From NCBI GenBank assembly GCA_021827225.1, contig JAKAXG010000147.1:1-8655 (forward strand): a stretch of 8,655 nucleotides of DNA, in the 5' to 3' direction. The stretch is from Actinomycetes bacterium (GTDB lineage Bacteria; Actinomycetota; Acidimicrobiia; Acidimicrobiales; Palsa-688). Under the pieces are notes generated by a model that was given only the letters and a program-made list of their open reading frames with translations, was not told where the DNA came from and did not search any database. The position numbers were made by a program, and so were the translations under genes. Numbering within the stretch: the stretch's first letter is position 1; each line of letters starts with the position of its first letter. Shown here one piece after another: positions 1-5,634 of the stretch.

Positions 1-2353
1 ACGCCACCTGAGCAGTGGTGACGCTCGGCGTGAAGCCGGTGGCTCTGAAAGCGAGGAGCCGGCGTTGGTGCATGCGCCGGAGCAGTGGGTGGAGGCTGTC
101 GTGGTAGTCGTGGACCTCGACCGTTGTCTTGCCTGGGAAGGTGCGGGTCACCCGGCCGACGTACTGCACGACTCGGGCCCGGCCTGCGATCGGGAAAGTG
201 AGGAAGAGCGTGTCGAGACGCGGGAGATCGAATCCCTCACCCAGGTAGGCGCCGGTGGAGAGGAGGAGAACTGGGCGGTCTTCGCCTTGTAGACGTTCGA
301 GTACGGATCGGTGGGCCTTCTTCCCGGTTCCGCCCTTGAGTACCTCCGGGTTGAGGCCGTGGTTCTCGGTGAGCTGGCCCCTGAGGGCTTCGAGGTGGTC
401 CTTGCGGTCGGTGAAGACGAGGACGTTACGTCCCCGCCGGTGGGCGTCGGCGATATCGTCGCAGATGTCCCTGGTCCGTTCCGGGTCGGCGGCGACGGTT
501 CCGAGGATCGTCTGCACCGGTGTTCCGTCTGGGGTCGCGGGATCGGTGAGTGTTTCGTGCACGATGAGGTCCCGTCGGACCATGACGGTCGTCGCGATGT
601 CCTCGGTCATGGTGTGTCGAGCGGGGCCAAGTTGCATGTGCAGGATTCCTTCGAGGCCGTCCCGTCGCTTGGGGGTAGCGGTCAGGCCGATCCATCGCCG
701 GGTGCTGGCTCGGCGGGCGCACCGTTCGAAGGTCGCTGCTGGTAGGTGGTGGCACTCGTCGACCACGACGAGCCCGTACTGGGCGAAGATCTCCTCGACC
801 TGTTCGTGTCTGGCGAGGGTCTGCAGGGTGACGAGGTCGACGATGCCGCTGCGTCGGCTGCGTCCGGCACCGAGTTGCCCGATTTCGGCTCTGCGTAGGC
901 CGAGAAGGTCTCCCAGCTGCTGGCGCCATTGTTCGGCCAGGGTCTTGGTGTGTACGAGCACCAGCGTCGGCGTGGCGAGCTGGGCAATAAGGGCGCAGGC
1001 CATGACCGTCTTGCCTGCTCCCGTGGGTGCCACGAGAACGCCGTGGTCGTGGTCGGCGAGAGCGTCGACGGCCGATTGCTGGGCTGGCGTGAGCACCCCG
1101 GCGAACGTGAAAGGTCTCGTCGACGCCGGCGGCCGGCGATCGTCCACCTCGAGGCGGCTGCCGGCCGCTTCGATGATTCGTGCTGCTTCTTCTCCCAGCC
1201 CGCGGGGGATGAGGAGTTGGTCGAGGTCCTCTTCGTAGCATCGGATCATCCGCGGTGTGTTCCAGGTGGAGAGCCGCAGTTGCTCGCGCTGGTGGAACTC
1301 GGGGTTGTGGACCGAGGCGAGGTGCTTCAGTGCTGCGGTCAGCGCCGGTGGGAGGCCGATCCTGTCAACGGCGAGCATCCCCTCGAGCCGGGCGTGGATC
1401 ACAGGCGGCGGTGGCGGTCCGGCCGCCTGGCGGTGCGGTGACCATCCCGTCGTACCCGATCCCGGACCGGCGGCGACGCGCAGGCTGTCGCCGATGGCCT
1501 TGGCCTCCTCGCCCGGGAGCCTCCGTACAGAGGCAAGGAATGACCACTGATCCGGCCATGGCGCAAGTGTCTCGGGATCGATGAAGACGGTGTTGGCCTG
1601 CCTGCGGGCAGAGCCTTGCAATGGAAGCGCTATGAGATTGCCGAATCCCTTCTGGGGAACGAAGTCCTGGGACGGGAAGAGCCGGTCGTAGCTCGTCAGG
1701 TCGACCTCTACGCGTTTTGCCATGGTCTCTCGCAGCAGGCCGGTCCCGAGTCTCCGAGCGACCGAAGCCTCGACGGGCTTGTCGAAGAAAATCCACACGT
1801 GCGCTCCGTTCCCCGACCTCGAGCGCTCGAGGCAGGCGGGCACCCCCGAGTCCCGGCAAACCTCCAGATACGCCAGAGCGTCGAGATGCCACGAACCCTT
1901 GTCGAAGTCGCAAGCAAGGAAGCAGCATCGGTCACCGTCGATCAGCGGGTACACCCCGGCGGTGATCCGGCCCGAGAGATGATCTGCTACCACCGAGTCG
2001 TCGAGGGTCGTGTAGCGGCGGGGCGTCCGGGACCGCTGCCCGTTGAGCGTCGCCGGCGACCACCCCGACTTACCCGTGGTGGCGTTCTCCCAGCGTTGCG
2101 CGAACACATCAGTGCGTCCGGAGAACAGCGACCGGAACAGGGCGATCTTCTCGGTCGGCCCTGAAGCGCTGTCGACCCGGGGGAGCGAGTCATCGTGAAA
2201 CTGGAACAGCATCGGAGCCCGCTGGGACCGGTGAGCCGACACGGACACCGACTCGGTTCGGGCCGAGCGAAGGCGCTCGTTCTCCTCCGTGAGGCGTCGG
2301 ATCTCGTCTCTGGCGGCAGCCAGTTCGATCCGAAGTCGGTCATCCTCGCTCAT
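1..2353 (-). CDS. TOTE-type primase-helicase (AEP + SF2 helicase), partial at C-terminus
   Basis: Frame open for 784 codons from ATG at 2353 to the left edge, with no stop seen. Residues 1-35 look like a short coiled coil (ELAAARDEIRRLTEENERLR). Residues about 65-280 match an AEP of the TOTE conflict type: DFD (D149, D151) as the metal-binding motif, SGNGAHVWIFF (S180-H185) as the nucleotide-binding motif, then SYDRLFPSQD (221-230), which probably supplies the third acidic residue, and GFGNLIALPLQ. A variable proline-rich linker leads to an SF2 helicase: Walker A APTGAGKT (442-449, K448), DECH box (532-535), a GLTATPKR motif, and QYVGRVTR (730-737) as motif VI. The expected role is DNA or RNA synthesis plus unwinding against invading elements; this is predicted for the family, not shown here. 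There is no Shine-Dalgarno and no other in-frame start nearby. It lies 80 nt downstream of the TA pair on the same strand. It uses many A-ending codons (CGA, GGA, CCA), unlike the jet genes. Motif VI is well inside, so probably little is missing. Confidence 0.9.
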   Translation of the reverse strand, partial: MSEDDRLRIELAAARDEIRRLTEENERLRSARTESVSVSAHRSQRAPMLFQFHDDSLPRVDSASGPTEKIALFRSLFSGRTDVFAQRWENATTGKSGWSPATLNGQRSRTPRRYTTLDDSVVADHLSGRITAGVYPLIDGDRCCFLACDFDKGSWHLDALAYLEVCRDSGVPACLERSRSGNGAHVWIFFDKPVEASVARRLGTGLLRETMAKRVEVDLTSYDRLFPSQDFVPQKGFGNLIALPLQGSARRQANTVFIDPETLAPWPDQWSFLASVRRLPGEEAKAIGDSLRVAAGPGSGTTGWSPHRQAAGPPPPPVIHARLEGMLAVDRIGLPPALTAALKHLASVHNPEFHQREQLRLSTWNTPRMIRCYEEDLDQLLIPRGLGEEAARIIEAAGSRLEVDDRRPPASTRPFTFAGVLTPAQQSAVDALADHDHGVLVAPTGAGKTVMACALIAQLATPTLVLVHTKTLAEQWRQQLGDLLGLRRAEIGQLGAGRSRRSGIVDLVTLQTLARHEQVEEIFAQYGLVVVDECHHLPAATFERCARRASTRRWIGLTATPKRRDGLEGILHMQLGPARHTMTEDIATTVMVRRDLIVHETLTDPATPDGTPVQTILGTVAADPERTRDICDDIADAHRRGRNVLVFTDRKDHLEALRGQLTENHGLNPEVLKGGTGKKAHRSVLERLQGEDRPVLLLSTGAYLGEGFDLPRLDTLFLTFPIAGRARVVQYVGRVTRTFPGKTTVEVHDYHDSLHPLLRRMHQRRLLAFRATGFTPSVTTAQVA

Positions 2354-2433
2354 AGGTTCACTACTGACGGCACTGGTTGTTTCGGACCCGACCTCTGACC
2401 TCGTGAACGCAGGGGTCCAGGTGCTGTTTCCGA
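2354..2433 (-). other. 80-nt leader between antitoxin and TOTE gene, with interleaved inverted repeats
   Basis: This gap has no ribosome binding site and no clear promoter. Read on the minus strand, it holds GGACCC (2418-2413), GTTCAC (2408-2403), GGGTCC (2389-2384) and GTGAAC (2361-2356). The first pairs with the third and the second with the fourth, which is the order of an H-type pseudoknot. The last arm ends 2 nt before the ATG. A tandem GAGGTCA/GAGGTCG lies between. Six-base complements arise by chance in a stretch this size, so a regulatory role is speculative. Confidence 0.25.
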
Positions 2434-2805
2434 TCAGGCGGAGGCACGACGGGACGGGGGCTCCAAGGCGACCTCGACCTCGTGCCCGTCGCCGAAGTCG
2501 ACGATCAGTCGGACCCTGCCGTGCAAGGCCCGCATGTAGGAGGAGAAGGTCGACAGCAGCATGTCATCCTGATGCTCCAGTTTGGTGATGGCAGCCTGTG
2601 AGACACCCATACTGCGGGCCAGCTCGACCTGGGTCAGGTTGAAGGCCTTGCGGACTGCGGCCAGGTTCATGGCATAGGCCCGATCTGCGTCGGCGCGCTC
2701 GGCACGGTAACCGGCGACAGCCTCAGCGATCTCCGGATCTGCCAGGAGATCGTCGACCTCGTCGGTGATGTCGGTGAACTGTTCTGTAGGGTTGTCACTG
2801 GTCAT
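2434..2805 (-). CDS. XRE-family HTH antitoxin of a type II TA pair
   Basis: A 123-residue protein. Residues about 48-80 form an XRE/Cro helix-turn-helix: LAAVRKAFNLTQVELARSMG, then VSQAAITKLEHQDD. The NLTQVELA and VSQAAITKLE segments are the usual HTH helix pair. The N-terminal 45 residues are acidic and helical-looking. The C-terminal part (RVRLIVDFGDGHEVEVAL) is a beta segment common in HigA-like antitoxins of this subclass. It should bind and neutralise the preceding toxin and repress their shared promoter. The ATG overlaps the toxin stop as ATGA, and GAGGAAG (2822-2816) lies 10 nt upstream as a good ribosome binding site, so the start is firm. Toxin-before-antitoxin order matches HigBA-type modules. 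The family call is confident; the target operator is inferred. Confidence 0.88.
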   Translation of the reverse strand: MTSDNPTEQFTDITDEVDDLLADPEIAEAVAGYRAERADADRAYAMNLAAVRKAFNLTQVELARSMGVSQAAITKLEHQDDMLLSTFSSYMRALHGRVRLIVDFGDGHEVEVALEPPSRRASA

Positions 2806-3221
2806 CGCTGCTCATCTTCCTCGTTGTCGTCTTCTTGCTCACTGGCGCCGGTAACGGCCTGCTGGCGGATCCACTGATCCACGGCGGCTTCGGCCCTCGG
2901 TGTGGCCGAGTCGTACCAGAGGTCCTGGATCATCTTCTTGTCACCGGCGACCAAAGCGATGACGACACTCTCGGTCTGATCGTCGGGAAACCAACAGAGG
3001 ATCCGAACCGCTACCGCAGCATCGAAGGGGTGGGCGACCCTCCAGATGTCGTGACGGCGTGCCTGGCGAACTCTCTTGAATGTGGCTGACTCTTCGCTGG
3101 GCGGGGCTGGAAGCTCCCGTAGGGCACCCAGCAGATCAGCGGTGCGAGCAAGCAACACCCCGCCCTCACCTCTCACATGAGCGAACCAGGTACGGAACTC
3201 ACGACTCCCCTGGATTCTCAC
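2802..3221 (-). CDS. HigB/Gp49-like RelE-superfamily toxin
   Basis: A 139-residue protein from GTG at 3221. It resembles the phage Gp49-like/HigB group of RelE-fold ribosome-dependent mRNA interferases. The features are the opening RIQGSREFRTWF, a central basic stretch FKRVRQARRHDIWRVAHPFD (residues 49-67), VRILCWFPDD (72-81), VVIALVAGDKK and a late LWYDSATPRAEA helix. The tail is strongly acidic (EQEDDNEEDEQR), which is unusual for a basic RNase toxin and may be an appendage. The frame is open further upstream to 3329, but that extension carries the promoter and operator and has no family similarity that I recognise. GTG 3221 places the conserved opening at residue 2. No Shine-Dalgarno precedes it, and the start coincides with the predicted transcription start, so the mRNA is probably leaderless. 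The next gene is the antitoxin, with a 4-nt overlap. Confidence 0.82.
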   Translation of the reverse strand: MRIQGSREFRTWFAHVRGEGGVLLARTADLLGALRELPAPPSEESATFKRVRQARRHDIWRVAHPFDAAVAVRILCWFPDDQTESVVIALVAGDKKMIQDLWYDSATPRAEAAVDQWIRQQAVTGASEQEDDNEEDEQR

Positions 3222-3228
3222 CCCACCC

Positions 3229-3258
3229 AGTATAACTTGGAAGTTGTACAACCTGCAA
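3229..3258 (-). promoter_or_regulatory. Promoter of the TA (and possibly TOTE) unit, likely leaderless
   Basis: On the minus strand there is a TATACT -10 box (3234-3229), preceded by an 18-bp spacer and TTGCAG (3258-3253) as a weak -35 box. Transcription would begin about 6-8 nt after the -10, at 3222-3221, which is the GTG of the toxin. The -10 box is 5/6 consensus; the -35 is only 3/6. Confidence 0.55.
3230..3249. promoter_or_regulatory. Near-palindromic operator inside the TA promoter
   Basis: The 20-bp plus-strand sequence GTATAACTTGGAAGTTGTAC reads as nine-base arms with one mismatched pair around a 2-bp centre (core AACTT-GG-AAGTT). It sits between the -35 and -10 boxes and overlaps most of the -10. 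This is where an XRE antitoxin, alone or with its toxin, would be expected to block RNA polymerase. Binding is inferred from position and symmetry. Confidence 0.6.
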
Positions 3259-3690
3259 GAGATATTGTGGCTGTTCGTTGGCCAGGCTGGCGACACTGAC
3301 CATTCGGCTGCACCACCCCTGCACCACACGAAGGGGCAGCGCCGGGTCCGGGACGGTCATCAAAGGTCAACCAGAAACGGCTTCTGAGCAGCACTTTCAT
3401 CCATCGTCGCAGCCCAGCGGCCCGCGCTGCGCACATCTGGTAATGCTGACGTCGGTGGTTCTGTTCCACCTAGCCGACCGGTCCTGACCTATAGAAGCAC
3501 GTCTATCCCGGAGGCGGGTGGGCCGCCCGCCGTCAGATATGGCGGGTTCTCGGATCAGGTTTGGGTAGCCGGGGGTGGATCAGGAGCCGACTGCCAGCGC
3601 CGCGTCCAGCTCGGCCGCCTCGGCTTGCATGCCAGATACCACCCGGGCGTCCTCGCGGCGACGTCCTTGACGAGGCGGCCGTGCGGCGGC
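3259..3690. other. Gene-poor spacer between leftward TA unit and rightward genes
   Basis: About 430 bases without a gene I can support. Contents: CTGCACCAC twice, 11 bp apart (3308-3316 and 3319-3327); a GGTGG/CCACC inverted repeat with a 7-nt loop (3454-3470); a GACCGGTC palindrome (3476-3483); an ATAGA/TCTAT inverted repeat with a 6-nt loop (3491-3506); and a GC-rich hairpin (3513-3531). Short open frames cross it on both strands, but none gives a protein I recognise. It may be a decayed junction between two separately acquired defence modules. Confidence 0.5.
3513..3531. other. GC-rich hairpin, possible weak terminator
   Basis: GGCGGG and CCCGCC form perfect 6-bp arms around a 7-nt loop. 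No T-run follows on either strand, so this is not a classic intrinsic terminator, though actinobacterial terminators often lack one. It lies where no supported gene ends, which weakens the terminator reading. Confidence 0.25.
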
Positions 3691-3987
3691 TTGTCGGCGG
3701 CGACGGTACTCAACGGTCCATGTGAGTTTCGGGTCGTCGTGGCCCGGAGCGCTGGCCGCCGGCCGGCCGAGCAGCTGCCCGAGTCGGCGGCGACTGCCTG
3801 TGTCGAGTTCATGTTCGGGGCTCTGGCGGTCGACCCTCGGACAGTGGATGCTCCTTTGCGGAAGCCCTTCGATGGACAGTGGCGCGCTCGTCGCGGCGAC
3901 TATCGAGTCCGCTATCTCATCGATGATGAGAACAAGACCGTGTACGTGCTCGATATCGACCATCGCCGGGACGCCTACCGCAGCTGA
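3691..3987 (+). CDS. Orphan RelE/ParE-family toxin, start uncertain (possibly disrupted)
   Basis: The recognisable part runs from EFRVVVARSAGRR (codons from 3724) to HRRDAYRS at the stop TGA 3985-3987. It is a full RelE/StbE-type core: first strand, two helices (AEQLPESAATACVEFMFGAL), the LRKPFDGQWRARRGDYRVRY centre, and VYVLDIDHRRDAY at the end. The basic and aromatic residues typical of the RelE active site (the Arg-rich RRGDYRVRY and the final RRDAYR) are present. The start is a problem. No in-frame ATG or GTG precedes the core. Only TTG codons at 3625, 3667 and 3691 do; 3691 is chosen because it gives a 98-residue toxin of normal length. An ATG at 3720 sits where the family usually starts, but it is out of frame and read at once as ATG-TGA. 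No Phd/RelB-like antitoxin is visible upstream, where it normally lies. It may be non-functional. The toxin family is likely; activity is doubtful. Confidence 0.65.
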   Translation: MSAATVLNGPCEFRVVVARSAGRRPAEQLPESAATACVEFMFGALAVDPRTVDAPLRKPFDGQWRARRGDYRVRYLIDDENKTVYVLDIDHRRDAYRS

Positions 3988-4098
3988 CGGGCCGAGCGGG
4001 GACGCGACGCGAATCGGGGGAGCATGAAGGGCGTCGAAGCGTTCGGCCAGCAGAGCAGGACCACGCACGAGGAGCGGAACGCCTGTTCGGTAACCCCC

Positions 4099-4131
4099 TT
4101 GTCGTCTCAGGGTCGCGCTACAACTAGAACC
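4099..4131 (+). promoter_or_regulatory. Possible jet operon promoter (weak)
   Basis: TACAAC at 4119-4124 could serve as a -10 box. It lies 7 nt before the ATG at 4132, which would give a leaderless jetA mRNA. TTGTCG at 4099-4104 resembles a -35 but leaves only a 14-bp spacer, so the pair is not convincing. No Shine-Dalgarno precedes 4132, which agrees with a leaderless start. Confidence 0.25.
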
Positions 4132-5634
4132 ATGGAAGGCGAGCCGGCCAGCGACACCGCCCTGCGGGTATTCGCCTACGCCGTCTACGAGAAGGCGCCG
4201 CTGTACGTGGCGGTGGTCGACGCGTTGATGGAGGCCAAGGAGCGCTTCCAGCTGCAGCTGCGCCCGGCTGAGGTCGCCCGGGCCCTCGAGGAGGTGACGG
4301 CGGAGGAGGTCGCCGACGCCCTCGAGGCGCTGTTCGGGTGGGGCAACGTCAGCCGCTTCTACGACCCGGCCGCCCCGGCGACCCTGGACCAGTTCTACGC
4401 CAAGCGGTTCCTGTACCAGTTGACCGAGGCGGGCGTGGCCGCCCACGAGGGCATCAGGGCGGTCCGGCGGGTGGGCCTCGACACCGGCCGGCTGTCCGGC
4501 GTCCTGTTGCCGGCCATCGCCGAGGGGCTGAAGGCCGTCGCCACGGAAGCGGCGGCCGAGCCGCCCGACCCGGCCCGCCTCTACAACTCGTTCGTGTCGC
4601 TGTTCGCCTCGTTCGCCGAGCTGGCGGACAACGCGGCCCGCTACATGGACGCCCTCTCCGTCGAGATGTCCACCATCACGACCGACGACCAGTCGTTCAT
4701 GGCCTACAAGAGCGCCGTCTTCGCCTATCTCAACGAGTTCGTGGGGCGCCTGTCGGAGCAGGTGCCGGACATCTCAGCGGTCATCACCCGGCTCGAACCG
4801 AGCATCGCCGAGCTGATCGACATCGCCGCCACCGCCGACCAGGCCCCGGTCCTGACCGGGGAGGACGACGGCGTCCGCCGGTCCCTGACCGACCGCTGGT
4901 CGGGCATCCGCGGCTGGTTCGTGTCCGAGAGCGACGCCCCCTCGATCGCCGACTCGCTCCGCCTGGCCATGGTCGACGCCATCAACCGGATCCTCTCCGC
5001 CCTCGACCGCCTGCACGAACGGCACGTGAGGCGGGTGAGCCGGGAGGCCGACTTCATGCAGCTGGCCCGCTGGCTGGCCGGCATGGACGACCACGACGCG
5101 GCCGCGCTGTGGGATCAGGCGTTCGGGCTGTGGTCGGCCCGGCACTTCGCCGAGCCGGCCGGTGAGGAGGAGCTGCACCGCAACCTGAGCTTCTGGGCCG
5201 CCCCACCGGCCGAGGTGGCACCCCGGCTACGCACCGCCGGTGCCCGGGCCGCGCCGGGCCGCCCGGCCAAGGCGCCCAGCTACGCCGCGGCCAAGCAGGC
5301 CGGCCTGGCCGCGGTGAGACAGGCTCACCGCCAGGCGGAAGAGGCCCTGGCCCGGCTGGCTGTGCGGTCCCCGACCCGGCTGTCCGACCTGGGGCGACTC
5401 GATCCGCACGAGTTCGCCTCTTTATTGACGGTGATCGACGCCGCTCTGGCCGCCCCGCCCGACCGGCACGGGACCCGGACGGCGTCGAGCGCGCTGGTGG
5501 CGGTGAGGCTGCGACCTTTGTCCGAGAACGCGACCGCCGAAGTGGTTACGCCCGCAGGAAGGCTCCGCTGCGACGACTGCATCCTCGACATCGAACTCAC
5601 GGGACGATCAGTCCGTAGGGAGCAGGCGGGATGA
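4132..5634 (+). CDS. jetA: Wadjet JetA, kleisin-like subunit (TIGR02677 family)
   Basis: A 500-residue protein resembling TIGR02677/DUF2397 proteins, the JetA/EptA component of Wadjet anti-plasmid complexes. JetA is the kleisin that bridges the two JetC heads and binds JetB. Visible features: the opening LRVFAYAVYEKAPLY (11-25) and AKERFQLQLRPAEVA (35-49) in the N-terminal winged-helix region, FLYQLTEAGVAAH (93-105), helical ARYMDALSVEMSTI and FMAYKSAVFAYLNEFVGRL (169-207), FMQLARWLAGMDDHDAAALWDQAFGLW (308-334), and an Ala/Arg-rich helix near 385-410. An in-frame ATG at 4024 would add 36 residues, but its purine run is only 1 nt from the ATG and the extension shows no family similarity. The start at 4132 leaves 10 residues before the conserved opening. 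Codons end almost always in G or C. Its stop overlaps the jetB start by 4 nt, indicating translational coupling. Confidence 0.85.
   Translation: MEGEPASDTALRVFAYAVYEKAPLYVAVVDALMEAKERFQLQLRPAEVARALEEVTAEEVADALEALFGWGNVSRFYDPAAPATLDQFYAKRFLYQLTEAGVAAHEGIRAVRRVGLDTGRLSGVLLPAIAEGLKAVATEAAAEPPDPARLYNSFVSLFASFAELADNAARYMDALSVEMSTITTDDQSFMAYKSAVFAYLNEFVGRLSEQVPDISAVITRLEPSIAELIDIAATADQAPVLTGEDDGVRRSLTDRWSGIRGWFVSESDAPSIADSLRLAMVDAINRILSALDRLHERHVRRVSREADFMQLARWLAGMDDHDAAALWDQAFGLWSARHFAEPAGEEELHRNLSFWAAPPAEVAPRLRTAGARAAPGRPAKAPSYAAAKQAGLAAVRQAHRQAEEALARLAVRSPTRLSDLGRLDPHEFASLLTVIDAALAAPPDRHGTRTASSALVAVRLRPLSENATAEVVTPAGRLRCDDCILDIELTGRSVRREQAG

Noticed and set aside
255..1241. Long open frames of 327 aa (plus) and 271 aa (minus, from 1241 to 426)
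   Set aside because: Both are Arg/Ser/Pro-rich translations of other frames of the TOTE helicase gene, whose own frame carries all the helicase motifs.
3308..3327. CTGCACCAC direct repeat as a CRISPR or iteron seed
   Set aside because: Only two 9-bp copies 11 bp apart exist. There is no array and no adjacent Rep or Cas gene.
3222..3329. Upstream extension of the toxin to an ATG at 3329
   Set aside because: It would translate through the -10 and operator, and the conserved toxin opening begins at GTG 3221.
3218..3469. 83-aa minus-strand frame whose stop overlaps the toxin GTG
   Set aside because: The GTGA overlap looks operon-like, but the frame contains the TA promoter and operator and the protein has no recognisable character.
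3454..3470. tRNA-like T arm (5-bp stem, 7-nt loop)
   Set aside because: The loop lacks the TTCRA pattern, and no matching acceptor, D or anticodon arms are found at tRNA spacing.
3555..4446. Minus-strand frames of 85 and 288 aa over the RelE/jetA start region
   Set aside because: They are antisense to well-supported plus-strand genes. Only the far tail (3580-3720) is kept, as a low-interest observation. A GHDDPK stretch reminiscent of tyrosine integrases is antisense to the RelE start and lacks other integrase motifs.
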